From contig CAJPTO010000034.1 in NCBI GenBank assembly GCA_905373605.1, positions 1 to 18,887 of the forward strand: 18,887 nt of DNA. Direction: 5' to 3'. Within the stretch, counting starts at the first letter, position 1; each line of letters begins with the position of its first letter. This document shows positions 1 through 6,968 of the stretch, one piece after another. The position numbers and the translations under genes were made by a program. The notes beneath the pieces are model-generated. The model did not search any database. It was given only the letters and a program-made list of their open reading frames with translations, and was not told the DNA's origin. The stretch comes from an uncultured Prevotella sp. (GTDB lineage Bacteria > Bacteroidota > Bacteroidia > Bacteroidales > Bacteroidaceae).

Positions 1-145
1 GGGTGTCGGTTGTCACGGTATCCGCCGCAATCGAGTCTACCCGCGTGCTGTCGGCCGCCGGTTTCTTGTCCGTACAGCCAGTGGCCGTGCGCCCTATCGC
101 TATGAGCACCACAGCCATTATTACAAAGAAAACAAGTTTCTTCAT
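1..145 (-). CDS. Small lipoprotein, N-terminal part only
   Basis: Partial gene running off the left edge; 48 codons are visible from the ATG at 143-145. The protein starts MKKLVFF, has a hydrophobic segment at about residues 4-18, then ATGC with Cys24 followed by TDKKPAADS. This looks like a type II (lipoprotein) signal peptide, although Ala rather than Leu sits at the -3 position of the lipobox. After the cysteine the chain is rich in Asp, Thr, Ser and Ala, the usual flexible linker behind a lipid anchor. It would be attached to a membrane in the envelope. The functional domain lies outside the window, so no role can be given. It is divergent from pheS, with 209 bases between the two start codons. 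Confidence 0.6.
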   Translation of the reverse strand, partial: MKKLVFFVIMAVVLIAIGRTATGCTDKKPAADSTRVDSIAADTVTTDT

Positions 146-266
146 CTTTCTTCCTATTCGTTTTCAATATCCTTTATTAGTCTCTCAAATCTTTCTTCTC
201 ATGAAGCAGGCAAAGATGAGGGGGTGAGCATGCCTTTTTCACCGCACCAATGCCTACTTGTTCGTG

Positions 267-274
267 CAAAAGTA
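267..274 (-). promoter_or_regulatory. Possible -7 element for the lipoprotein gene
   Basis: The minus strand reads TACTTTTG here, matching the Bacteroidetes -7 consensus TAnnTTTG. No convincing TTTG lies 19-21 bases upstream and the leader to the ATG at 145 would be about 115 bases, so this is weak. Confidence 0.3.
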
Positions 275-316
275 CAACTTTATTTCCACACCATGTTTAT
301 TTCAATATAAAAATAT

Positions 317-324
317 TAACTTTG
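317..324 (+). promoter_or_regulatory. Probable -7 promoter element of pheS
   Basis: TAACTTTG matches TAnnTTTG and lies 30 bases before the pheS ATG, giving a short leader. The upstream box is poor: only TGTTT at 294-298, with an 18-base gap. It is placed by analogy with the better promoters elsewhere in the window. Confidence 0.5.
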
Positions 325-354
325 CATTCAAATTGTAACAACACAATATAAAAG

Positions 355-1392
355 ATGATACTCGATAAGATAGAACAACTGTTGAGCGAAGTGAGCAACC
401 TCTCGGCGCAAAACGCTGAAGAGATTGAACAACTGCGCCTGAAATACCTCAGCAAAAAGGGTGAGATTACTGCCCTCATGGCCGACTTCCGCAATGTGGC
501 GGCCGACCAAAAGAAGGCGGTGGGCATGAAAATCAACGAGTTGAAACAGCTTGCACAAGATAAGCTGAACGAACTAAAAGAGAGCATTGGCTCACAAAAG
601 GCGGCTGAAGACGCACCAGACCTTACACGTACGCCCTACCCCATCAGGCTTGGCACACGCCATCCACTTACCATCGTGCGCAATCAAATCATCGACATCT
701 TCCAACGAATGGGCTTTACGCTTGCCGAAGGACCGGAAATAGACGACGACTTGCACGTGTTCACAAAGTTGAACTTCGCTCCTGACCATCCCGCACGCGA
801 CATGCAGGACACTTTCTTTATCGAGACTAATCCCAACGAGGTAACCAAAAACGTTATCTTGCGTTCGCATACGTCGAACGACCAAAGCCGAGTGATGGAA
901 CGTCAACAGCCACCTATCCGCGTGATTTGCCCCGGACGCGTGTTCCGCAACGAAGCCCTCTCGGCGCGTGCACATTGTTTTTTCCATCAGCTTGAGGGAC
1001 TTTACATCGACAAGAACGTGTCGTTCACCGACCTTAAGCAGGTGTTGCTCTCGTTTGCACGCGAACTTTTCGGCCCCGACACCGACATTCGCCTGCGCCC
1101 AAGCTACTTCCCATTCACCGAACCGAGTGCCGAAATGGACATCTCGTGTCACATCTGCGGTGGCGTTGGCTGTGGTTTTTGCAAACATACAGGGTGGGTT
1201 GAAATACTTGGTTGCGGAATGGTAGACCCCAATGTGCTTGAATCTTGCGGTATAGACAGCACCGTCTATTCGGGTTACGCTTTCGGCTTGGGCATCGAGC
1301 GCATCACAAACTTGAAATATCACGTGGCCGACCTGCGCATGTTCTCCGAAAACGATGTGCGTTTCTTGCAAGAGTTCCAGTCGGCCAACTAA
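355..1392 (+). CDS. pheS: Phenylalanine--tRNA ligase alpha subunit
   Basis: Catalytic subunit of the alpha2-beta2 class II synthetase that charges tRNA-Phe in the cytoplasm. At 345 aa it is full length for the family. Residues 1-85 form the N-terminal coiled-coil tRNA-binding arm. The class II core follows: the motif around FAPDHPARDMQDTFF (141-155), LRSHTSN (169-175), RVFRNE (195-200), the helix-turn around FHQLEGL (210-216) and motif 3 GLGIERI (311-317). A four-cysteine group, C265, C268, C273 and C276, precedes the WVEILGCGMVDP segment (281-292); this CxxCGGxGCxxC arrangement is common in bacterial PheS. The gene stands alone; pheT is not adjacent, as is often so in Bacteroidetes. The start at 355 fits the N-terminus and the -7 box just upstream. 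An intrinsic terminator follows the stop codon. Confidence 0.97.
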   Translation: MILDKIEQLLSEVSNLSAQNAEEIEQLRLKYLSKKGEITALMADFRNVAADQKKAVGMKINELKQLAQDKLNELKESIGSQKAAEDAPDLTRTPYPIRLGTRHPLTIVRNQIIDIFQRMGFTLAEGPEIDDDLHVFTKLNFAPDHPARDMQDTFFIETNPNEVTKNVILRSHTSNDQSRVMERQQPPIRVICPGRVFRNEALSARAHCFFHQLEGLYIDKNVSFTDLKQVLLSFARELFGPDTDIRLRPSYFPFTEPSAEMDISCHICGGVGCGFCKHTGWVEILGCGMVDPNVLESCGIDSTVYSGYAFGLGIERITNLKYHVADLRMFSENDVRFLQEFQSAN

Positions 1393-1446
1393 AAGTAAAA
1401 GCTTTCGCCGTGCATATCGCGGCGCGAACGACACAGCATCATTAAG

Positions 1447-1482
1447 AAACCGTCGGCATCTTTGCCGGCGGTTTTCTTTTTT
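1447..1482 (+). terminator. Intrinsic terminator of pheS
   Basis: An 11-base stem (1447-1457 with 1464-1474; AAACCGTCGGC pairing with GCCGGCGGTTT, one G-T wobble), a 6-base loop and a T-rich tail to 1482. It lies 55 bases after the pheS stop. Confidence 0.88.
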
Positions 1483-1537
1483 ATCCCCGCAACTGCTCCC
1501 CGTTTCATGCACAATAACGGCCAGCCTGCCCACCACT

Positions 1538-1553
1538 CCTTATATATATAAGG
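1538..1553. repeat. Perfect 16-base palindrome between convergent genes
   Basis: CCTTATATATATAAGG is its own reverse complement, and pairing extends outward past one mismatch (AC and GT). It sits between pheS and the convergent symporter. It lacks a T tract on either side, so it is a poor classical terminator. Its role is unknown. Confidence 0.5.
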
Positions 1554-1598
1554 TGTGATGAGCCGTAAAACCTCGTCCCAACTCCACATCAGCAATGG

Positions 1599-2953
1599 CT
1601 AAATGCCCTCTGCTCGCCGTCGCTTAAGAAACTCCACGTATGTCTTTCGCACTTTTGGAGCCAGCGCAATGAGGGCAAAGAGGTTGGGTATCACCACCAT
1701 GCCGTTAAAGGTGTCGGCCATTTCCCAAACAAGATTGGCCGTAAACACCGACCCAACGAAGATACAAACAATAACAAGCAAGCGGAAAGGCTTCACGCCA
1801 CGATAACCAATGAGATATTTCACATTCATCTCGCCGAAGATGTACCAACCCATGATGGTGGTGAAAGCGAAGAAAAAAGGCTGACGGCCAAGAATACCAA
1901 GCCCGTGTTGCCAAAGGCATGCTGAAAAGCGGCCTGCGTAATGGCCACCGACTGCAAACTTCCATCCTTATAAGCACCTGTAACCATGATTACCAAGGCC
2001 GTGGCGGTGCATATCAGCATTGTATCAACAAACACACCGGCCATAGCTACGAAGCCTTGTATCGAAGGATCTTTCACGTTTGCCAGGGCATGGGCATGCG
2101 GCGTAGACCCCATTCCGGCCTCGTTTGAAAACAATCCGCGGGCCACTCCATAGCGAATGGCGTACCGCATCACCGTTCCGGCAGCTCCGCCTGCTGCCGA
2201 CTTCAGCGAGAAAGCCTCGGTGAAGATGGCTTTGAAAACAGGAACAATCTGGTCGCTGAACATGAATAATATCACGATAGAACCTAAGATGTAAACCAAG
2301 GCCATGAAAGGTACCACCAGTTCGGCTATAGACGTAATGCGCCGCTGCCCACCAACAATCACCAACGCCACCAATGCGGCGATTAACGCTCCCACAACGT
2401 ATGGACTTACATTGAAAGCCGACGTTATGGCCAACGAAATGGAATTGGCCTGCACCATGTTGCCCACAAAACTAAGGGCGAAAATCAATGCCACCGAAAA
2501 AAAGCAGGCCAACACCTTGCTCTTAAGCCCATGATGGATGTAAAAAGCCGGGCCACCCACCACTTCGCCATGCCTCACTTCCTTATATTTCTGCGCCAGC
2601 ACGGCCTCAGAGAAGATTGTACCCATGCCAAGAAGGGCCGAAACCCACATCCAAAAGATGGCTCCCATGCCGCCCATAGCTATTGCTGTAGCAACACCGC
2701 CGATGTTTCCTGTGCCAACTTGCGCCGCAACGGCCGTTGCAAGGGCCTGAAAAGAGTTGACATTGGCCGCATCGCCTTTCTCGCGTTTCTTAAACACGCC
2801 GCCAAAGGCATACTTAAAGGCCAAGGCCAAATGTCTAACTTGTGGGAAACCTAGATAAACGGTGTAGAATATGCCTACACACAGGAGGGCGTACATCAGG
2901 AAATTGTTCCACAGCACGTCATTAAATGCCCTCACAAAACTGATTAGATCCAT
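1599..2953 (-). pseudogene. Sodium:alanine (AGCS family) symporter, frameshifted
   Basis: Inner-membrane symporter that imports alanine, glycine or a related amino acid with Na+. From the ATG at 2953 the protein reads MDLISFVRAFND, then many hydrophobic segments. It has the AGCS-type signature AAQVGTGNIGGVATAIAMGG (residues 76-95) and the conserved GGPAFYIHHG and LFSNEAGMGS motifs. After LAVSL (about residue 358) this frame runs into an unrelated tail and stops at 1826. The next frame continues the family sequence, FFFAFTTIMGWYIFGEMN, to the stop at 1599. Adding one T to the T6 run (plus-strand A6 at 1873-1878) restores a 451-aa protein, the family's normal length. The break could be a true recent mutation, phase variation or a homopolymer sequencing error. 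Because the C-terminal 90 residues are perfectly preserved, a recent event or an error is most likely. The upstream minus-strand gene is 309 bases away and this gene has its own strong promoter. Confidence 0.88.
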
Positions 2954-2987
2954 ACCGATTTCGATTTTTTAGTCATTAAGGAATGCG

Positions 2988-3019
2988 CAAATATAGACAT
3001 TAAAACAACGCGATGCAAA
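2988..3019 (-). promoter_or_regulatory. Promoter of the AGCS symporter gene
   Basis: Minus strand TTTG (3019-3016), 20 bases, TATATTTG (2995-2988): a full match to the Bacteroidetes consensus TTTG-N19/20-TAnnTTTG. Transcription should start near 2982, about 30 bases before the ATG. Confidence 0.8.
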
Positions 3020-3262
3020 CAAATGACGCTTTTTCTCGTGTTAATAAAATATTTACTTTTTGGTCAACAGAAAATGGTCAAACCTTCTCTGTGCTGCATA
3101 TCGTGACTAAAAAAATGGATTGGGCTTGTATTGTCACTTGTGCAACGCAACATGATAATTGGTTGCTGCTCCAACTATCGCACAGCGACACGATGTTTCT
3201 TGCATCTGATTCACATTGCGAGCGTACGCAACAAACGCAAAACAGCAATCGGCAAATGAGGT
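3020..3262. other. Intergenic stretch without a recognised gene
   Basis: Together with the promoter region this makes a 309-base gap. A short open frame crosses it on the plus strand (3013-3270) but overlaps the promoter and the neighbouring stop codon and resembles nothing known. The only regularity seen is two TGGTCAA copies 14 bases apart (3061-3067 and 3075-3081). No terminator was found for the gene ending at 3263. Confidence 0.4.
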
Positions 3263-4075
3263 TTACTTAGAAATCCTGTACCCCTCAATCACCATACCAA
3301 GCGTTGCGGGCAGTTTCTTAAACGTTCCTTTGACTAGGTTTCTCACGTATGCCGAACGCATGTGGGCAGGAAAATGAAGTGTGCCCGAGTTAGAAACCGA
3401 CACGACAGACACGCCTACATAATAAGTGAAGCCTTTCTTTAAGGTTATAGGGCTTTGTGCTCTAACCTTAAAAGGTGTGTCTTGACATGCAGGAGTTAAT
3501 TCAACATAGAGCGGTTTGGCCTGTATTGGCTCAAAAACATTATCGCGAACCTCGTATACGATAAGGCGAACAACACACCGCTGATAGGTGCATTCTTCAA
3601 CCTTCAGGTTGAAACTGGTTACGGCATAGTTTCTTTTCGCGGTAAATTTAGGTCCAGTTTCGAATGTTCCTCGTTGATCTTTCCCAAAGGCCACATCACC
3701 CGGAAGGTTCATGCCACGCCCTAAAATTGTTTCCGCCTTTGACTGATTACCCACAATGTCCACATCATTCAAATTGTACGCCCGCTCTTCCAGCGAAACG
3801 TTCACAAAGCCTTGCGCGTATATGCCGTGCGGCACAACTTTTGTTTTAAAGCTTATATGGCTCACAATCATGTCACCTGAAGCGGCATTGGGCAAAGACA
3901 ATTCAAAATATCCATGAACATCCGAGAGACAAAACACGCTGTCAACATAAACCGTTGCATACTCAACACCATGTCCTGAGCCATCCACGACCCTACCCGT
4001 CACTTTCGTTTGGGCGTTGGAAAACAGCACGAAAGCGAGATTGAGCGCAACAGCGAAAAACAAAATCCTTTTCAT
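3263..4075 (-). CDS. Secreted protein with carboxypeptidase-regulatory-like domain
   Basis: Exported protein of 270 aa. The start chosen is the ATG at 4073-4075, giving MKRILFFAVALNLAFVLF and a signal peptide likely cut after SNA at about residue 21; an in-frame ATG 24 bases upstream would spoil the signal peptide. Residues about 23-80 (TKVTGRVVDGSGHGVEYATV, then GYFELSL and IVSHISFKT) form a beta-sandwich of the CarboxypepD_reg-like type, as at the N-terminus of SusC-like receptors and many Bacteroidetes surface proteins. Here no TonB plug or barrel follows. The remaining ~190 residues contain strand-like stretches (YAVTSFNLKVEE, FTYYVGVSVVSV) but no family was recognised. It probably acts in the periplasm or on the cell surface. 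It has its own promoter, and no obvious partner is adjacent. Confidence 0.8.
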   Translation of the reverse strand: MKRILFFAVALNLAFVLFSNAQTKVTGRVVDGSGHGVEYATVYVDSVFCLSDVHGYFELSLPNAASGDMIVSHISFKTKVVPHGIYAQGFVNVSLEERAYNLNDVDIVGNQSKAETILGRGMNLPGDVAFGKDQRGTFETGPKFTAKRNYAVTSFNLKVEECTYQRCVVRLIVYEVRDNVFEPIQAKPLYVELTPACQDTPFKVRAQSPITLKKGFTYYVGVSVVSVSNSGTLHFPAHMRSAYVRNLVKGTFKKLPATLGMVIEGYRISK

Positions 4076-4173
4076 ATGCAACACAAAATAAACATCCAAG
4101 GCAAACGCGATTGGCTATCACTTTGCTACACAAACGCATCCCCCCATAAACGAATTTACTGTAAATGTTTCTG

Positions 4174-4205
4174 CAAATCTAAAGAATAAAAAGATAATCT
4201 CCAAA
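4174..4205 (-). promoter_or_regulatory. Promoter of the secreted CarboxypepD_reg-like gene
   Basis: Minus strand TTTG (4205-4202), exactly 20 bases, TAGATTTG (4181-4174), a full consensus match. Predicted transcription start is near 4168, leaving a leader of about 90 bases before the ATG at 4075. Confidence 0.78.
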
Positions 4206-4269
4206 AATCTTAACGGATAAAAGTTGTTCAAACGAATTTTTATCAACCATATCATCATCACCGCAAACG

Positions 4270-4375
4270 CTACAAGCCGCTTGTAGCCCCACTACAAGGG
4301 CCTTGTAGCCACACTACAAGAGTCTTGTAGCCACACTACAAGGTGCTTGTACAGCCCGTACAAACAGCTTTGTAC
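4270..4375. repeat. Array of alternating CTACAAG/CTTGTAG palindromes
   Basis: Four tandem units of 17 bases (4270-4286, 4292-4308, 4314-4330, 4336-4352) have the form CTACAAG-NNN-CTTGTAG, separated by 5-base spacers (CCCCA, CCACA, CCACA), a 22-base period. The loop triplets differ (CCG, GGC, AGT, GTG) while the arms are conserved, except that the last right arm ends in C. A fifth, diverged unit at 4358-4375 is GTACAAA-CAGC-TTTGTAC, in which both arms have changed together. Each right arm can also pair with the next left arm across the spacer (for example TTGTAC-AGCCC-GTACAA at 4347-4363), so two hairpin registers are possible. No T tract follows. The array lies between divergent genes, beyond the promoters of both. 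Confidence 0.85.
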
Positions 4376-4538
4376 TGCTGCATTCCCCACTTCTAGCACC
4401 TACAAAGCTATTGGCGTGGCAACTAAAAGCACATTACGGCTCACTACTAGCATTATGCACAAAACAGATTATACACCTGAACAACCAACCAATGCTGGCA
4501 ACAAAAAAGCAGTAGATAGAGGTTCAAACGCACGTTAA
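4376..4538. other. Intergenic stretch with no recognised gene
   Basis: It lies between the palindrome array and the ABC-F promoter. A short plus-strand open frame (4347-4538) begins inside the array, has no ribosome-binding or promoter context and resembles nothing known. I see no other structure. Confidence 0.4.
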
Positions 4539-4570
4539 TTTGCATAATCCAATGAAAACCACTACCTTTG
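4539..4570 (+). promoter_or_regulatory. Promoter of the ABC-F gene
   Basis: TTTG (4539-4542), exactly 20 bases, TACCTTTG (4563-4570): a full Bacteroidetes consensus match. Predicted start near 4577 gives a leader of about 70 bases before the ATG at 4649. Confidence 0.8.
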
Positions 4571-4648
4571 CATGGTTGTAGCCGAAAAAATGTTTGGCTG
4601 GCAACCCCCATTCAAGTTGTACATAATTACAAATCAAGATAAAAGAGA

Positions 4649-6265
4649 ATGATAACTGTTACAAATCTTGCTATTCAATTCGGTAAGCGAGTGCTCTACA
4701 AAGACGTGAACATGAAGTTCACTTCGGGCAACATCTATGGCATCATCGGTGCCAACGGGGCGGGTAAGTCTACCCTTCTCAAGGCCATCAGCGGCGAACT
4801 GGAACCCAATAAGGGTACCATTGAGCTGGGCCCGGGCGAGCGACTTTCGGTATTGGATCAGGATCACTTTAAGTTCGACGAATATCGCGTTATCGACACC
4901 GTGCTTATGGGACACCAAAAGCTGTGGAACAACATGAAAGAACGCGAAGCTTTATATGCAAAAGAAGAGATGACAGAAGAAGACGGCAACCGCGCTGCCG
5001 TGCTTGAAGAGAAGTTTGCAGAGATGAATGGCTGGGAAGCCGAAAGCGATGCGGCGCAGATGTTGAGCAACCTCGGCGTGCCAGATGCACAGCATTACAA
5101 GCAGATGAGCGACCTTTCGAACAACGAGAAGGTGCGCGTGATGCTGGCCAAGGCCCTCTTTGGCAACCCTGACAACTTGCTGCTCGACGAGCCTACCAAC
5201 GACTTGGACCTCGACACAGTGAACTGGCTTGAGGAATACCTTGGAAACGTGGAGCAAACGGTGCTCGTTGTGAGCCACGACCGCCACTTCCTCGATGCCG
5301 TGAGCACGCAAACGGTGGACATCGACTTTGGGAAAGTAACCATCTTCTCGGGCAACTACTCGTTCTGGTACGAAAGTTCGCAGCTCGCTTTGCGCCAAGC
5401 GCAGAACCAAAAGCAGAAAGCCGAAGAGAAACGCAAGGAGTTGGAGGAGTTCATTCGCCGCTTCTCTGCCAATGTGGCAAAGAGCAGGCAGACCACATCG
5501 CGTAAAAAGATGCTCGAAAAACTGAACGTGGAAGAGATTAGGCCGTCAAGCCGTAAGTATCCCGGCATCATTTTCCAGATGGAACGCGAGCCTGGAAACC
5601 AGATATTGGAGGTGGAAGGCCTCAAAGCCAGCGACAACGAGGGCAACGTGCTCTTCGACAACGTGTCGTTCAACGTGGAAAAAGGGCAAAAAGTGGTGTT
5701 CCTTAGCCACAATCCCAAGGCCATGACAGCCCTCTTCGAGATTATCAACGGTAACCGCGAAGCCGAAGCAGGCACCTATAAATGGGGCGTTACCATCACT
5801 ACGGCCTACTTGCCGCTAGATAACACGGCATTCTTCGACAGCCAACTCAACCTCGTAGACTGGCTTAGTCAATACGGACCGGGCAACGAAGTGGTGATGA
5901 AAAGCTACCTCGGCCGCATGCTTTTCTCGGGCGAAGACGTGCTCAAGCAGGTCAATGTGCTTTCGGGAGGCGAAAAAATGCGCTGTATGATTGCACGCAT
6001 GCAACTGAAAAACGCCAATTGCCTGATACTCGACACACCCACCAACCACTTGGACCTTGAAAGCATTCAGGCCTTCAACAACAACCTGGTTGGCTTTAAG
6101 GGCAACATCCTTTTCGCAAGCCACGACCATCAGTTCATACAATCGATTGCCGACCGCATCATCGAACTAACGCCCAATGGCACCATAGACAAGTTGATGA
6201 GTTACGACGACTACATCTACGACCCTGCCATCAAAGAGCAAAGAGCAAAAATGTATAACGCCTAA
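4649..6265 (+). CDS. ABC-F family ATPase, YbiT-like
   Basis: Soluble protein of 538 aa with two ATP-binding domains and no membrane segments, as in ribosome-associated ABC-F translation factors. It aligns throughout with E. coli YbiT (QFGK, GIIGANGAGKST, VLMGHQKLW, EEMTEEDG, SANVAKSRQTTSR). NBD1: Walker A GANGAGKST (34-42), signature LSNNEK (156-161), Walker B LLLDEPTNDLD (177-187) with Glu181, H-loop His210. A charged helical linker covers about 243-295. NBD2: the Walker A position reads FLSHNPKAMTALFE (351-364) and lacks GxxGxGKS/T; signature LSGGEK (438-443) is intact; Walker B LILDTPTNHLD has Thr463 where the catalytic Glu should be; H-loop His492. Thus one composite ATP site is canonical and the other is degenerate on both faces. 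Nothing links it to drug resistance. It has its own promoter and is probably expressed alone. Confidence 0.93.
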   Translation: MITVTNLAIQFGKRVLYKDVNMKFTSGNIYGIIGANGAGKSTLLKAISGELEPNKGTIELGPGERLSVLDQDHFKFDEYRVIDTVLMGHQKLWNNMKEREALYAKEEMTEEDGNRAAVLEEKFAEMNGWEAESDAAQMLSNLGVPDAQHYKQMSDLSNNEKVRVMLAKALFGNPDNLLLDEPTNDLDLDTVNWLEEYLGNVEQTVLVVSHDRHFLDAVSTQTVDIDFGKVTIFSGNYSFWYESSQLALRQAQNQKQKAEEKRKELEEFIRRFSANVAKSRQTTSRKKMLEKLNVEEIRPSSRKYPGIIFQMEREPGNQILEVEGLKASDNEGNVLFDNVSFNVEKGQKVVFLSHNPKAMTALFEIINGNREAEAGTYKWGVTITTAYLPLDNTAFFDSQLNLVDWLSQYGPGNEVVMKSYLGRMLFSGEDVLKQVNVLSGGEKMRCMIARMQLKNANCLILDTPTNHLDLESIQAFNNNLVGFKGNILFASHDHQFIQSIADRIIELTPNGTIDKLMSYDDYIYDPAIKEQRAKMYNA

Positions 6266-6340
6266 AGCATATTGGCAAGGTATTTGCTAGGTTACTTAAA
6301 AAAACGATTAAGACAGTAAACAAACAAATACGCATTTGTA

Positions 6341-6943
6341 ATGAACAACAATATGACAGACGAGAACATGGAAAAGAAAGCCAACAGCACCCCCGAAAAC
6401 TCGGAGGAGGCTGTTGAGCTTAACCAAGATACGGCACAAGAAACGGCCAACGAGCCGCAACAACAACCCGAAGAGCCCCAAACGGAAACCCAAACGGCAG
6501 AAGAAAACACGGCCAAACAGCTGGAAGAACTCAAAGACAAGTACCTGCGCACCGTGGCTGAGTTTGAAAACTTCAAACGCCGCACGCTTAAGGAGAAGAC
6601 AGAACTAATACTCAACGGTGGCGAGAAAACCATCACCGCTATTCTTCCCATCATCGACGACATGGAACGCGCCATCGAAAATGCGCACAAGCAAGAAACA
6701 ATCGATGCCGTGGAAGAGGGATGGGAGCTGATTTACAAAAAGCTGCTCGCCACACTCGAGGCTATGGGCGTGAAGAAAGTGGAAGTGGTCGACAAAGACT
6801 TTGACGTTGACTTCCACGAGGCCGTGGCAATGGTGCCTGGCATGGGAGACGACAAGAAAGGTAAAATCATCGATTGCCTGCAAACGGGCTACATGCTCAA
6901 CGACAAGGTAATAAGACATGCCAAAGTGGCGGTAGGACAATAA
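6341..6943 (+). CDS. grpE: Nucleotide exchange factor GrpE
   Basis: Co-chaperone that drives ADP release from DnaK as a homodimer. At 200 aa it is a normal length for Bacteroidetes. Residues 1-60 are acidic and Gln/Glu/Thr-rich, probably disordered. From about 60 (QLEELKDKYLRTVAEFENFK) comes the long dimerising helix, followed by the family core TAILPIIDDMERAIENA and the C-terminal beta-wing ending in DCLQTGYMLNDKVIRHAKV. The start could be any of three in-frame ATGs (6341, 6353, 6368); the first is taken because the acidic tail is usual in the family. dnaJ follows after 25 bases, so the two are almost certainly co-transcribed. No CIRCE-like inverted repeat or consensus promoter was seen in the 75-base upstream gap. 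Confidence 0.95.
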   Translation: MNNNMTDENMEKKANSTPENSEEAVELNQDTAQETANEPQQQPEEPQTETQTAEENTAKQLEELKDKYLRTVAEFENFKRRTLKEKTELILNGGEKTITAILPIIDDMERAIENAHKQETIDAVEEGWELIYKKLLATLEAMGVKKVEVVDKDFDVDFHEAVAMVPGMGDDKKGKIIDCLQTGYMLNDKVIRHAKVAVGQ

Positions 6944-6968
6944 CTCTAAGGGCTGAAAAGGACATAAA

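Noticed and set aside
3..227. Plus-strand open frame at the left edge
   Set aside because: It runs antisense to the lipoprotein start, which has a clear signal peptide and low-complexity linker; the plus-strand product resembles nothing known.
592..1536. Long minus-strand open frame opposite pheS
   Set aside because: It is an antisense shadow of pheS with no recognisable protein features.
3061..3081. Two TGGTCAA copies 14 bases apart
   Set aside because: Seven-base repeats at this distance are expected by chance, and there is no gene context to support an operator.
3013..3270. Plus-strand 85-codon open frame between the symporter and the secreted protein
   Set aside because: It overlaps the symporter promoter and the neighbouring stop codon, has no promoter of its own and no recognisable protein features.
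4270..4375. Palindrome array as a CRISPR array
   Set aside because: The variable parts are only 3 and 5 bases long and the conserved parts 7 bases, far too short for repeats and spacers; no cas genes are present.
4347..4538. Plus-strand 63-codon open frame after the palindrome array
   Set aside because: It begins inside the repeat array, and its composition and lack of start signals suggest chance.
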